Shown here piece after piece: positions 54,063 to 62,617 of a stretch of DNA of 64,000 bases (position 1 is its first letter; the number at the start of each line of letters is the position of its first letter). The notes under the pieces were generated by a model. The model made no database searches. It saw only the letters and a program-made list of their open reading frames with translations, and was not told where the DNA came from. The position numbers and the translations under genes are program-made. Source of the DNA: Williamsia sp. 1135 (GTDB lineage: Bacteria; Actinomycetota; Actinomycetes; Mycobacteriales; Mycobacteriaceae); contig NZ_MJEI01000093.1 in assembly GCF_002095395.1 (NCBI RefSeq), positions 1-64,000 of the forward strand, read 5' to 3'.

Positions 54063-55055
54063 TCAGGCGGCGGTGAAGGTGCTCCGATACTCACTGGGTG
54101 AGGTGTTCATGATGCGGGTGAAGTGATGACGGAAGGTCACGACCGACCCGAATCCGACCATTCCTGCGATGCGCTCGACCGGGAGGTCTGATGTCTCGAG
54201 CAGTTCCAGGCTGGTGTCGATGCGCCGCGCGATCAACCATTTGATCGGGGTGGTCCCGGTGGTTTTGGTGAACTGCCGCAGATAACTGCGCCTGGACAAC
54301 ATCGCCCGGTCTGCCAATTCATCAAGACTGATCGGTGAATCTATGTGTGCCAAGGCCCAATTCATACCGTCGGTGATGGCGTTGTCGCCGTCGAGGGCAG
54401 GTATCGGACTCTCGACGTACTGCGCCTGGCCCCCGGACCGATGAGGCGCGGCCACCAGGCTCCGGGCGACATCGTTTGCGATCTGCGGACCGTAGTCGCA
54501 GCGGACGAGATGTAGTGAGAGGTCGAGGCCGGCTGAACACCCGGCACTCGTCAACACCGAGCCCTCGTCGACGTAGAGTGGTCGCGGATCGACATCAATT
54601 GCGGGATAGCGCTCTTGGAGCATCGTGGTGTAGCGCCAGTGGGTGGTTGCCCTCTTGCCGTCGAGGAGGCCGGCGGCAGCGAGGACAAACGCGCCGGAAC
54701 AGAATGAGACGACCCGGGCGCCGCGGTCTGCAGCCTCTCGGACGGCGTCGACGAGTCGCGGTGAGGCGGGAGCGCGCACATCCGCGACACTCGGGATGAT
54801 CACGGTATGTGCGGCAGCAAGCTCGCTGAGTCCGTGCGGTGTGCGCAGTGTGGCGCCACCCACGACGCGCACCCTGTCCCGAGTTTCGGTGCACAGCCTG
54901 AGCTCGTACCAGGGCTGACCGACCCCGGGCCAGAAGAGATCAGACAATTCCGAGAGTCCGAAGATCTCTGCGGCAATCCCCATCTCGAACGCCGTCATCC
55001 CGTCATACGCGAGGACGGCCACCCGCCGCGGCCCGGCATTGTCAGTTTTGCTCAT
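54063..55055 (-). CDS. GlxA-type AraC-family regulator with DJ-1/PfpI domain
   Basis: 330 residues. N-terminal DJ-1/PfpI fold (VAVLAYDGMTAFEMGIAAEI; nucleophile-elbow-like [33 protein letters not shown]) and a C-terminal double AraC HTH (ISLDELADRAMLSRRSYLRQ, then IAGMVGFGSVVTFRHHF). These regulators sense small molecules and control amino-acid or aldehyde metabolism. Target unknown; no divergent structural gene starts immediately upstream. Confidence 0.85.
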   Translation of the reverse strand: MSKTDNAGPRRVAVLAYDGMTAFEMGIAAEIFGLSELSDLFWPGVGQPWYELRLCTETRDRVRVVGGATLRTPHGLSELAAAHTVIIPSVADVRAPASPRLVDAVREAADRGARVVSFCSGAFVLAAAGLLDGKRATTHWRYTTMLQERYPAIDVDPRPLYVDEGSVLTSAGCSAGLDLSLHLVRCDYGPQIANDVARSLVAAPHRSGGQAQYVESPIPALDGDNAITDGMNWALAHIDSPISLDELADRAMLSRRSYLRQFTKTTGTTPIKWLIARRIDTSLELLETSDLPVERIAGMVGFGSVVTFRHHFTRIMNTSPSEYRSTFTAA

Positions 55056-55125
55056 GTCACTATCTTAGCGATCATAGGCATTGGTGCCACTGTCGAACGC
55101 GCCGGCCGTACCCCATGATCGATGC

Positions 55126-55293
55126 ATGGGTACAGAGAACCGCCAAGCGGTACAGAAGTTCTGGAGTGCGATCCGAGCGATCGCGGCAGGTGTCAGCGCA
55201 GGAAATGCGGTGCGGCACAACGTCGCGCCGGCGGCCAACTCGGCAGCAATGGCCGAGGGGTCACCGAACTGTGAGGCAGCGCGCCGGGGATGA
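55126..55293 (+). CDS. Possible small protein
   Basis: 55 residues, ATG 55126. Ala-rich middle (WSAIRAIAAGVSAGNAVRHN) with one Cys near the end. No ribosome site is obvious and no family is recognised. It lies between the GlxA-type regulator and the riboflavin kinase gene. May be spurious. Confidence 0.25.
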   Translation: MGTENRQAVQKFWSAIRAIAAGVSAGNAVRHNVAPAANSAAMAEGSPNCEAARRG

Positions 55294-55302
55294 TCAGGCG
55301 GG

Positions 55303-55737
55303 TCAGGACTGCTGCGGCCGAGTGGGGTACTGCGACATCAACGTCCGCGCGGAGGCCTTGTCGCCGTTCATCGCAACGATCAGTTCGTCAATCGAGTTGA
55401 ACTGTTCCTGCTTGCGTACGAGGTGGGTGAGCTCGGTGATCGCATTCGCGCCGTACAGATCCTCGTCGAAGTCGATGACATAAGCCTCGACCGTGCGTTC
55501 GCGGCCGTCGAAGGTCGGGTTCTCGCCGACCGAGACGAGGGCCGGCAGCCAGGTGCCCGGGTGCAGGGAACCCCGGGGCGGATCGCCGTCCGCCAGGGAA
55601 AACCAGCCGAAGTAGACGCCGTCCTCAGGAATCCGGCTTTCGTCTTCGGCGGCGATGTTCGCGGTGGGAAATCCCATCGGGGCCCCGCGGCCCTCGCCAC
55701 GAACGATTTCACCCGCTGCGTATCCGAGAAGGTTCAC
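55303..55737 (-). CDS. Stand-alone riboflavin kinase
   Basis: 144 residues from GTG 55737. The flavokinase signature is present: GEIVRGEGRGAPMGFPTANI (PTAN loop), then GVYFGWF, SVGENPTFDGRERTVEAYVI (NPTF and the catalytic Glu) and LYGANAITELTHLVRKQEQF. It makes FMN from riboflavin and ATP. Bacterial RibF is normally fused to an FAD synthetase domain; here only the kinase half is present. Its start overlaps the stop of the upstream small gene (ATGA). Confidence 0.85.
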   Translation of the reverse strand: MNLLGYAAGEIVRGEGRGAPMGFPTANIAAEDESRIPEDGVYFGWFSLADGDPPRGSLHPGTWLPALVSVGENPTFDGRERTVEAYVIDFDEDLYGANAITELTHLVRKQEQFNSIDELIVAMNGDKASARTLMSQYPTRPQQS

Positions 55738-56015
55738 CCCTTGAGCGTAGCGGGACCGTCGCCTTCCGGTTCGAGACCATCGTCGTCCACGAATACGAGG
55801 TCCCCGTCGTCGAGGGCGACTGCCCAGCGCCTGGGCCTGGTCTCGTGGCCTCCCCCGAGGTCGACGGCCGAGCCTTCCACGGGAGGCCCGAAGTCATCGA
55901 CGATCTTCCCGGACCTTCCCTCGTCGATCACCACCCTGGAGCCGACGGCAAAGGCGGTTTCGTGATCGCCCACGCCGGGATGGTTGGTCGGCGCCGGGTT
56001 CGGGTCGGAGGTCAT
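55734..56015 (-). CDS. Small hypothetical protein upstream of riboflavin kinase
   Basis: 93 residues, acidic. FAVGSRVVIDEGRSGKIVDD, then RRWAVALDDGDLVFVDDDGL, look like a small beta-barrel (SH3-like or KOW-like). No family recognised. Translationally coupled to the riboflavin kinase gene by ATGA. An IdeR-like iron box lies 18 bases upstream of its start (56033-56051). Confidence 0.6.
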   Translation of the reverse strand: MTSDPNPAPTNHPGVGDHETAFAVGSRVVIDEGRSGKIVDDFGPPVEGSAVDLGGGHETRPRRWAVALDDGDLVFVDDDGLEPEGDGPATLKG

Positions 56016-56032
56016 GGCACACCCTTTCTAAC

Positions 56033-56051
56033 GTAAGTGGGCCTACCTTAA
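56033..56051 (-). promoter_or_regulatory. IdeR-like iron box before the riboflavin kinase pair
   Basis: On the minus strand, TTAAGGTAGGCCCACTTAC matches the IdeR consensus TTAGGTTAGGCTAACCTAA at 13 of 19 positions, including the TAGGC core. It is 18 bases upstream of the gene starting at 56015. A link of flavin production to iron starvation would make sense for ferric reduction, but this is inference. Confidence 0.4.
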
Positions 56052-56101
56052 GCACAAAGCATCGCTGATTTGCTTCATTGAACCCACGAATGGGTCACAT
56101 C

Positions 56102-56971
56102 CTAGGTGTCGAGAACCTGAGCCACCCGCTGCTCGAGTCCGTCGATGCCGGTCAAGTTGATGCCGAATCGGTGGTCGAGGAGCTCGACGACCTCGGCGGA
56201 TGACTGCAGAACCGTTTTCGTCGAGGTCCCGTCGCGGCCGTGCACGGAAAGATTTCGTCCACGAAGGTTCCAGCGGGCATCGTCGGTGATCCGAGCGACC
56301 GTCATCCCGACGACAAACCCCGAGGCGGGATGAGTCGACACATACCAACTGCCGACCTCGAGGTCGATCTGCGGCACGGGGGTCGGGGCGAAGGTGTATA
56401 GGGGTCGCCACGCGTCGCGCACCAGTGCCTGGAGCATTGATTCGTCGCCGTGTCGAACGATGCGGTACGGCTCGTGCCGAGTCGGCTGTGCCTCGTCGAG
56501 AATCATGCGAATCGGCGACGACAGCGTTTGACCGCCGAAACCGACGTCGACGAGATACTCGAGCCCGGTGCCCGGGACGGTCACCGACAACACCTGATGT
56601 GTGCGGGCCGGCATCGGTGCGTCCGCGGGCATCATCCACACCACGCGGCCGGCGAACGCCTCGACCGTGAACCCCAATTCCGCCAACACGTACCGCATCA
56701 GGCCGTTCTGCTCGTAGCAGTAGCCGCCGCGACCACGGCTGACCAGCTTTTCGAACAGTGCGCCGGCACCGAGATCCATGACCGGAACCCCCATCAGTGG
56801 GTCTATGGTCTCGAACGGGATAGTGCGGGTGTGCGCGGCCACCAGTGCGTGCAGGGTCTCCAGGGTCGGTGCGGCCGATCCAGCGTGCCCGACCCGTTTG
56901 AAGTAGGCGTCGAGATCGATGGTGGATGAAGTCGTGCTCAGCGCAGGGGCGCTCATGTCAGTGCTGCTCAT
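56102..56971 (-). CDS. nat: Arylamine N-acetyltransferase
   Basis: 289 residues from ATG 56971. The catalytic triad is visible: Cys in RGRGGYCYEQNGLMRYVL, His in PARTHQVLSV and Asp in LVDVGFGGQT. DLDAYFKRVG and TIPFETIDPLMG match the N-terminal NAT domain. It transfers acetyl from acetyl-CoA to arylamines or hydrazines; in mycobacteria NAT is linked to sterol-ring and lipid metabolism. Divergent from the hydrolase gene. Confidence 0.9.
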   Translation of the reverse strand: MSSTDMSAPALSTTSSTIDLDAYFKRVGHAGSAAPTLETLHALVAAHTRTIPFETIDPLMGVPVMDLGAGALFEKLVSRGRGGYCYEQNGLMRYVLAELGFTVEAFAGRVVWMMPADAPMPARTHQVLSVTVPGTGLEYLVDVGFGGQTLSSPIRMILDEAQPTRHEPYRIVRHGDESMLQALVRDAWRPLYTFAPTPVPQIDLEVGSWYVSTHPASGFVVGMTVARITDDARWNLRGRNLSVHGRDGTSTKTVLQSSAEVVELLDHRFGINLTGIDGLEQRVAQVLDT

Positions 56972-57143
56972 CTCTCGATGGTGGAACCTCAAGTCAACGT
57001 GAAGTCAACCCCGAGCGCACTGATTCTGTGGACGAAAGACCAAAACTCTCACGGACTCAAACCCGTGGCAACGCCCCGATGCTGTCGTAATGTCACCGAC
57101 GGTTCGGCACCACCGCCGGCCGCAGAGAGCGCTGGGAGTCGTC

Positions 57144-57893
57144 ATGCCGCTGGTTCCGACCAGTTCAGACACGGAACCGGCCCTCTACTACCGCCATTGG
57201 CCTGCTGAACAGCCACGCGCAACGGTGGTCTTGCTGCACGGAATCGGAGAGAGCAGCAACCTGTATCACCGGCTGGCCTTCGCGCTTGCCGCCGAGGGCA
57301 TCTCGACCTATGCGATCGATCAACCAGGCCATGGCCTCTCGTCCGGCGAGCGCGGTCAGGCCGCGCCGATCGCAGAGTTGGCGCAGGCGGGCGCACGGCT
57401 CATCGAGCATGCGCGCACCGATTTCCCGCTGGTCGTCATCGGGCACAGCCTGGGCGCCACGGCTGCGACAGTCATCGCCGACGAGACACTGGCTGCCATC
57501 GACGGTCTGGTGATCAGCGGCGGTCCGTTGGCATCGTGGGAACCCCAGGGTGAACTGGAACTCACCCCCGAGGCACTGTCAGCCGATCCGTTCTACGTCG
57601 ACCAGCTCATCAACGATCCGTTCGGCCTTCCCGAACCCGATCTGACCGTGTTCTTCGGCCAGGACCTTCCGGCCCCCTGGGGCCGGCTGACCGGTCCGCT
57701 GCCGGTGAAGACGATTGTTCTACACGGCGGCGACGACCCGGTGGTGCCGGTATCGGTCGCCCGGAGTTTCGCTCAGATCGCGGGCGCCGACCTCATCGTC
57801 TATCCGGGCATCAGGCACGACCTGCTCAATGATGTGGGGCACGCGGAGGTCGCCGGGGATATCGTCGAGTTCGTGTTGGGACTACAAGAATGA
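57144..57893 (+). CDS. Alpha/beta-hydrolase, monoacylglycerol-lipase-like
   Basis: 249 residues from ATG 57144, with GGGAG upstream. Lipase/esterase features: VVLLHGIGESSNLYHRLAFA (oxyanion loop), IDQPGHGLSSGERG, nucleophile GHSLGATAA, acid LHGGDDPVVPV and His IRHDLLNDVGH. Overlaps the next gene by four bases, so it works in one operon with the unknown protein and the FMN reductase. Substrate unknown. Confidence 0.8.
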   Translation: MPLVPTSSDTEPALYYRHWPAEQPRATVVLLHGIGESSNLYHRLAFALAAEGISTYAIDQPGHGLSSGERGQAAPIAELAQAGARLIEHARTDFPLVVIGHSLGATAATVIADETLAAIDGLVISGGPLASWEPQGELELTPEALSADPFYVDQLINDPFGLPEPDLTVFFGQDLPAPWGRLTGPLPVKTIVLHGGDDPVVPVSVARSFAQIAGADLIVYPGIRHDLLNDVGHAEVAGDIVEFVLGLQE

Positions 57894-59173
57894 CTTTGGA
57901 GATCTCGGAGCAACACCGTAAGGCGCTGGCCGAACTGGGGCAGTTTCCACTGATCGACGCGATCGTAGGTCGCCGTTCGCGGAGATTCCCCGTGGGTGGC
58001 AGTATCCCGGACGGGCCGCTGGCCTACGAATCGACCGAGCCTCCACGCTCGATCACGGACGTCGAGCGCGCACTCATCGTGAGTGTTCTGGCCGGGGTGA
58101 CGGGCTGGAACTACGGGATCACACGCCATCCCGGGTATGCGCCGAACGTGCCCAACTACCCGGGGTCGGCGGGCGGTAGGACGTTCCCGTCGGCGGCGGC
58201 CCTTCACACGAGCCAGTTGTTCTTCACCGATGACTCGGGAACCTACTTCTTCGGCTCGCGCGATGCGGCGCCGCAACAAAACCGCGCCGCAGAGCCGGCC
58301 GATCTCGAATCCTGGATCTCCTCGACCGCCGACAGCTATCGGCAGCTGTCGTCAGAGCGATTGGTGCTGCCGCGGGAAGAGCCGTACATGGAAGGCCACA
58401 ACACCTGGATCGCGAACTGGCCCGGCAGTCTGCTGGCGTTCCCTGTCGCCGATCTCTCCGAGCATCTGGTGGCCAACCTCAACTTCTTTGCCGCCAACGG
58501 ATATGTCATCTACGACGACGTGCACGACAACCCCATCCCCGGCATCGAGAAGTTCTCCTCGCTGGCGCATTTCGACGATCCGGTGCCGCTCTCGTTTGTC
58601 GAGCAATACACGCTGGCCGAGGCGAGCGCCGAGCTGGCGACCGCCACCAACACCGGCGTACTGCTCCTGCAGGGGCTGGGCCTGGGCGGTTGGATGTTCG
58701 ACGGCCTCGACCGGCTCAGTGTCCTCGGTGCCAGTGGCGATCCGAAGGCGCCGGGTCTGGGATTCTCGTACGACACCGACGATCGCTGGCCATTCCCGAA
58801 TGCGACCGGGCTCGAGGGGGTGTTCGAGACCCTCGTGCCACCCTTCGTCGACTCGGTCACCGCCGGCGTCGAGAAGTACTACCAGCGCAAGTTCGGCCCC
58901 GGTGGCCCCGGACATCCGGACACCCCGGGACCGTGGTCGGATTCGCCGAAGGTGCGGTCGAAATATCTTCCGGCACAGGGTCTTCAAGAGCTCGTCACCC
59001 TGCAGGCCGAGTACATCTACCAGCGGTTCGGGAAGCTGCCCGGCACCGTGCCGACCATTCATGTGCTGATGTACCTGCAAGCGCAGAACCTCGACCGAGG
59101 TTTCTACGATCAGAAGTTCGGGCCCGGTGCCTACCTGCCGACCCATACCCACCACGATGAAGTCTGGAGCTGA
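57890..59173 (+). CDS. Hypothetical protein, possibly nitroreductase-like fold
   Basis: 427 residues. The start resembles the flavin-site beginning of nitroreductases (IDAIVGRRSRRFPVGGSIPD, with an R-R-S-x-R pattern), and SITDVERALIVSVLAGVTGW is compatible with a following helix pair. The rest is not similar to anything I can name; CTF-type or metal motifs are absent, but THTHHDEVWS at the C-terminus is His-rich and could bind metal. The next gene encodes an FMN reductase, so a flavin-dependent two-component enzyme is plausible. Confidence 0.55.
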   Translation: MTLEISEQHRKALAELGQFPLIDAIVGRRSRRFPVGGSIPDGPLAYESTEPPRSITDVERALIVSVLAGVTGWNYGITRHPGYAPNVPNYPGSAGGRTFPSAAALHTSQLFFTDDSGTYFFGSRDAAPQQNRAAEPADLESWISSTADSYRQLSSERLVLPREEPYMEGHNTWIANWPGSLLAFPVADLSEHLVANLNFFAANGYVIYDDVHDNPIPGIEKFSSLAHFDDPVPLSFVEQYTLAEASAELATATNTGVLLLQGLGLGGWMFDGLDRLSVLGASGDPKAPGLGFSYDTDDRWPFPNATGLEGVFETLVPPFVDSVTAGVEKYYQRKFGPGGPGHPDTPGPWSDSPKVRSKYLPAQGLQELVTLQAEYIYQRFGKLPGTVPTIHVLMYLQAQNLDRGFYDQKFGPGAYLPTHTHHDEVWS

Positions 59174-59180
59174 CAACCTG

Positions 59181-59708
59181 ATGTCCGACCCTGTGAAGGT
59201 CTCTGTAGTCGTAGGAAATCCGAAGCCGCAGTCGCGGACCCGTACCGTCGCCGAGGCGCTGGTCCCGGCATTACTCGCCGAGGGAACCTACGACCTCGAG
59301 GTCATCGAACTCGCCGATCTTGCCGACGAATTGTTTCAGTGGGGCTCGGAGAAGGTCACCGCCGCGAAGACGTCGGTGGCGGCCAGTCATCTGGTCATCT
59401 TCGCCACCCCTACCTACAAGGCGTCATACACCGGTCTGCTGAAGGCTTTCCTCGATCAGTACGGCACCGACGGCCTCAAGGGTGTGGTGGCGATCCCGGT
59501 GTTCACGGGTGGCGACCTGACGCACTCATTGGCTCCGCAGACAACTCTCGCGCCGCTGTTGCTCGAGCTGGGTGCCGCGATACCCGGCCGTGGGCTGTAC
59601 TTCGTGATCGACGATCTGCCGCAGCTCGACGACTTCATCAAGAAGGCAGCCGCGGACTACTCGGCGGTCTTCGCATCACTCACGAACGTGGCGCGCGCGG
59701 TCGGCTGA
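59181..59708 (+). CDS. NADPH-dependent FMN reductase
   Basis: 175 residues from ATG 59181. Flavodoxin-like fold: VVVGNPKPQSRTRTVAEAL (phosphate-binding loop), VIELADLADELF and VIFATPTYKASYTGLLKAFL. It reduces FMN with NADPH and may supply FMNH2 to the protein encoded just upstream, seven bases away. Family typical length. Confidence 0.85.
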   Translation: MSDPVKVSVVVGNPKPQSRTRTVAEALVPALLAEGTYDLEVIELADLADELFQWGSEKVTAAKTSVAASHLVIFATPTYKASYTGLLKAFLDQYGTDGLKGVVAIPVFTGGDLTHSLAPQTTLAPLLLELGAAIPGRGLYFVIDDLPQLDDFIKKAAADYSAVFASLTNVARAVG

Positions 59709-59754
59709 TCCGGTTGTCGCGCCCGAACGGTGCGAAAGTGGGACGATCAACGGT

Positions 59755-61227
59755 GTGACCGATGTGATCGAGCCCCGCGGGGCAAAAGAGAAGCGGGAAC
59801 TCTCCCCGCACGTCGTCGTGTTGTTCGGGGCCACAGGCGATCTGGCGCGCCGCAAACTCCTGCCCGGGCTGTTTCACCTGTTCATGTCGAAACTTGCCCC
59901 GCCGATGCGGATCGTCGGAACCTCGCTCGACGACATGGACAGCGAAGGCTTCCGGGAGATCGGGGTCAAGGCGTGCAGTGAGTTCTCCAGCCGGGTGTTC
60001 ACCCCGGAGGCCGCCGCCGAGTTCGGTGCGACCTTGACCTACGTTCCGCAGGGTGAGGGCGCCGAGGCGCTGGCCGCAGCGGTGCGGGAGCAACTCGACG
60101 TGCTCGGCAGCGAGGCCCGGATGCTGCACTATCTGAGCGTCCCGCCCAAGGCCGCGATGGCGGTTCTCGAGATGCTGCACGAGGCGAATCTCGTGAAACG
60201 ATCGCGCGTGATCATGGAGAAGCCGTTCGGTACCGACCATGACAGCGCGGTGGCACTGAATGCGTCGATCCACCAGTGGTTCAAAGAAGAACAGATCTTC
60301 CGTATCGACCATTTCCTCGGCAAGGAATCGGCGCAGAACATTCTCGCCTTCCGGTTCGCCAACGGTCTGTTCGAACCGATCTGGAACCGGAACTTCATCG
60401 ACTACATCCAGATCGACGTGCCGGAAAAGCTGTCGCTCGAGGGGCGTTCACACTTCTACGAGTCGACCGGTGCATTCCGGGACATGGTGGTGACCCACCT
60501 GTTCCAGATCCTCGCGTTCGTCGCCATGGAACCGCCGACCGCGTTGGCCCCTGGCCCCATCGGTGAGGAGAAGAACAAGGTCTTCCGGTCGATGCGGCCG
60601 CTCGATCCCCACAACGTGGTGCGCGGTCAGTACGCGGGTTACCGCGATGAGCCCGGGGTGGCCCCGGAGTCCGAGACCGAGACCTTCGTGGCGCTCAAGG
60701 CCGAGATCGACAACTGGCGCTGGGCCGGCGTCCCGTTCTATCTGCGCACCGGCAAGAGTCTCGGTGAAGGCCAGCGCATCATCTCCATCGCTTTCCACGA
60801 GCCGCCGAAGAGTATGTTCCCGGAGGGATCCGGTGTGGGACAACATGGCCCGGATCACCTGACCTTCGACCTCGCCGACGCGTTCAAGGTGTCGCTGTCG
60901 TTCTACGGCAAGAAGCCCGGCCCAGGTATGAAGCTCGACAAGCTGAGTCTGCAGTTCGCGATGCAGGACACCGATCAGGTCGGACTCGTGCTGGAGGCCT
61001 ACGAGCGACTGATCCTCGACGCGATGAAGAACGACCACACCCTCTTCACGACCGCGGAGGGTATCGAAAGGCTTTGGGAGGTCTCGGCTCCGTTGCTCGA
61101 GAATCCGCCGCCGGTGCGTAGCTACGACCAGGGCTCGTGGGGTCCGAACGCGATTCACCAGCTCATCGCTCCGCACGCGTGGCGACTCCCTTTCGAACGG
61201 ATCTGGCGGGGTCGCAAGGAAACCTGA
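59755..61227 (+). CDS. zwf: Glucose-6-phosphate 1-dehydrogenase
   Basis: 490 residues from GTG 59755. NADP-binding VVLFGATGDLARRKLLPGLF at the N-terminus and the catalytic signature RIDHFLGKESAQN (about residue 182), with the C-terminal GDDTLF-like region NDHTLFTTAEGIERLW. It makes 6-phosphogluconolactone and NADPH at the entry to the pentose phosphate pathway. Follows the FMN reductase by 46 bases on the same strand; here zwf is not beside tal, opcA or pgl. Confidence 0.9.
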   Translation: MTDVIEPRGAKEKRELSPHVVVLFGATGDLARRKLLPGLFHLFMSKLAPPMRIVGTSLDDMDSEGFREIGVKACSEFSSRVFTPEAAAEFGATLTYVPQGEGAEALAAAVREQLDVLGSEARMLHYLSVPPKAAMAVLEMLHEANLVKRSRVIMEKPFGTDHDSAVALNASIHQWFKEEQIFRIDHFLGKESAQNILAFRFANGLFEPIWNRNFIDYIQIDVPEKLSLEGRSHFYESTGAFRDMVVTHLFQILAFVAMEPPTALAPGPIGEEKNKVFRSMRPLDPHNVVRGQYAGYRDEPGVAPESETETFVALKAEIDNWRWAGVPFYLRTGKSLGEGQRIISIAFHEPPKSMFPEGSGVGQHGPDHLTFDLADAFKVSLSFYGKKPGPGMKLDKLSLQFAMQDTDQVGLVLEAYERLILDAMKNDHTLFTTAEGIERLWEVSAPLLENPPPVRSYDQGSWGPNAIHQLIAPHAWRLPFERIWRGRKET

Positions 61228-61251
61228 GCCCTGTGCCTAGCCCGGTGAGAC

Positions 61252-62457
61252 CTACATGAGCGTGCCCGGTTGGTGAGGTGCGCCCCCGGAGTCTCCAGAG
61301 CTCGTCAAGGGCCAGATCGTATCCGGCGGTAGGGCCTGAACGAAAGTGTTGACCGCATCAGGTTTGATGGCGGTTGCAAGCAATCTTGCGGCCAGGATGG
61401 TGTCGGATTCGACAGCTACCGGTTTGGTGATTCCTCTTCGAATGGTCGACCACATCGTTGTGACTGCGAACATTCCCAAGATCACCACGGTGAATGCAAA
61501 AACCGCGAACGGCACCCAGTTCAACAACCGCGGGAGATTCAGTCCTTCAGAGAGCTGCCAGAATATGAAGAGTTGACCCAAAGCCCCAGCGATGGTGAAA
61601 GTCGAAGCGACAACGAAACCGTAGACTTCGTCCGTCTCGACGTCCAGCGGTGCTTTCGCCGCAGGCTCGGCGCCAGGCACGTCTACCATTTCGACACGCG
61701 TCCGTTTGAGTGCGACCAGGATGAGTGGTGCGGCACCGATGAAAGCGAGTGCGATTCCAGCCGAGACTATCGCGAGATTGAGCGACTCCTTCGCGTCGTC
61801 GCCGAATAGGGCTGTGGCCGCGTCAGTGGTGCCAAAGATGGCGGTGAACACGCCGAGCAACGCAGTGGTGTTGGTGACCCAACCGTCGCGGAAATTGTAA
61901 GTCGCGCCCAAATACTTCAGTTCCCATCGCAGCCTGGGCTTGTTCAAATCTGGGTCGCCATGTGTTGGCCGTCCGATATGCGGCGTCCACAAATGAAGCG
62001 CGATCAGCAGAACCGCGGCGACAACGGCCAGTGCGGTGGGAAAGGCAAGAAGCATGTACCAGTCGGGGGTGGTCGATGGCTCGATCTCTGACGCTATATC
62101 AAAACGCTGCTCGGTATCCGATATGACATTGAAGTCAAAACCGTCCTTCTCCACTGGGCAGGTGGAGGGAACCGCGGCAGTCACCGATTGGTGGGTGGCC
62201 GCCGGGACGGTGGCCGGGCTCAGTTCGATTGCACAACCGACGTCAGCTGCGATCGGCACGGCCCGAAGCATGATCGGCGCGTCGGTCAAGTTGGTGAAGC
62301 CAAGCGAGACTGTGTAACCGGAGTCGGACTCGCTGAGCTTCGGGGTGAGGTCGTCGATCGTTGTCCCGGCAGGTGATGCCGACGCGGCGATCGGCATCAG
62401 TAGGGCCGCGGTCGCCGCGGCCAAGAGTAGGGAGCTTACCGATGCTCTCAAGTTCAT
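61252..62457 (-). CDS. Multi-pass membrane protein with signal peptide, unknown function
   Basis: 401 residues from ATG 62457. A signal peptide (NLRASVSSLLLAAATAALLM) leads to a beta-rich external domain with two Cys (DVGCAIEL and PSTCPVEK), then five or so helices from about residue 135 and a cytoplasmic, less ordered C-terminus. Codon use is more A/T-rich than in neighbouring genes. No family recognised. It lies alone between convergent zwf and the MFS gene. Confidence 0.7.
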   Translation of the reverse strand: MNLRASVSSLLLAAATAALLMPIAASASPAGTTIDDLTPKLSESDSGYTVSLGFTNLTDAPIMLRAVPIAADVGCAIELSPATVPAATHQSVTAAVPSTCPVEKDGFDFNVISDTEQRFDIASEIEPSTTPDWYMLLAFPTALAVVAAVLLIALHLWTPHIGRPTHGDPDLNKPRLRWELKYLGATYNFRDGWVTNTTALLGVFTAIFGTTDAATALFGDDAKESLNLAIVSAGIALAFIGAAPLILVALKRTRVEMVDVPGAEPAAKAPLDVETDEVYGFVVASTFTIAGALGQLFIFWQLSEGLNLPRLLNWVPFAVFAFTVVILGMFAVTTMWSTIRRGITKPVAVESDTILAARLLATAIKPDAVNTFVQALPPDTIWPLTSSGDSGGAPHQPGTLM

Positions 62458-62617
62458 TCTGTTCCCGCCGTCAAGTGTTGACGCAGAGCTTGACACACCG
62501 ACTGTGACAATTCGAGGTATGCGAGATATTCACCGCGACAGATGATCCCGGTTGCTATTTACTTTTCACATCTAAGAAGAGGACGTGCTATCGAAATACA
62601 CCGAGCTCGCTGTGAAA

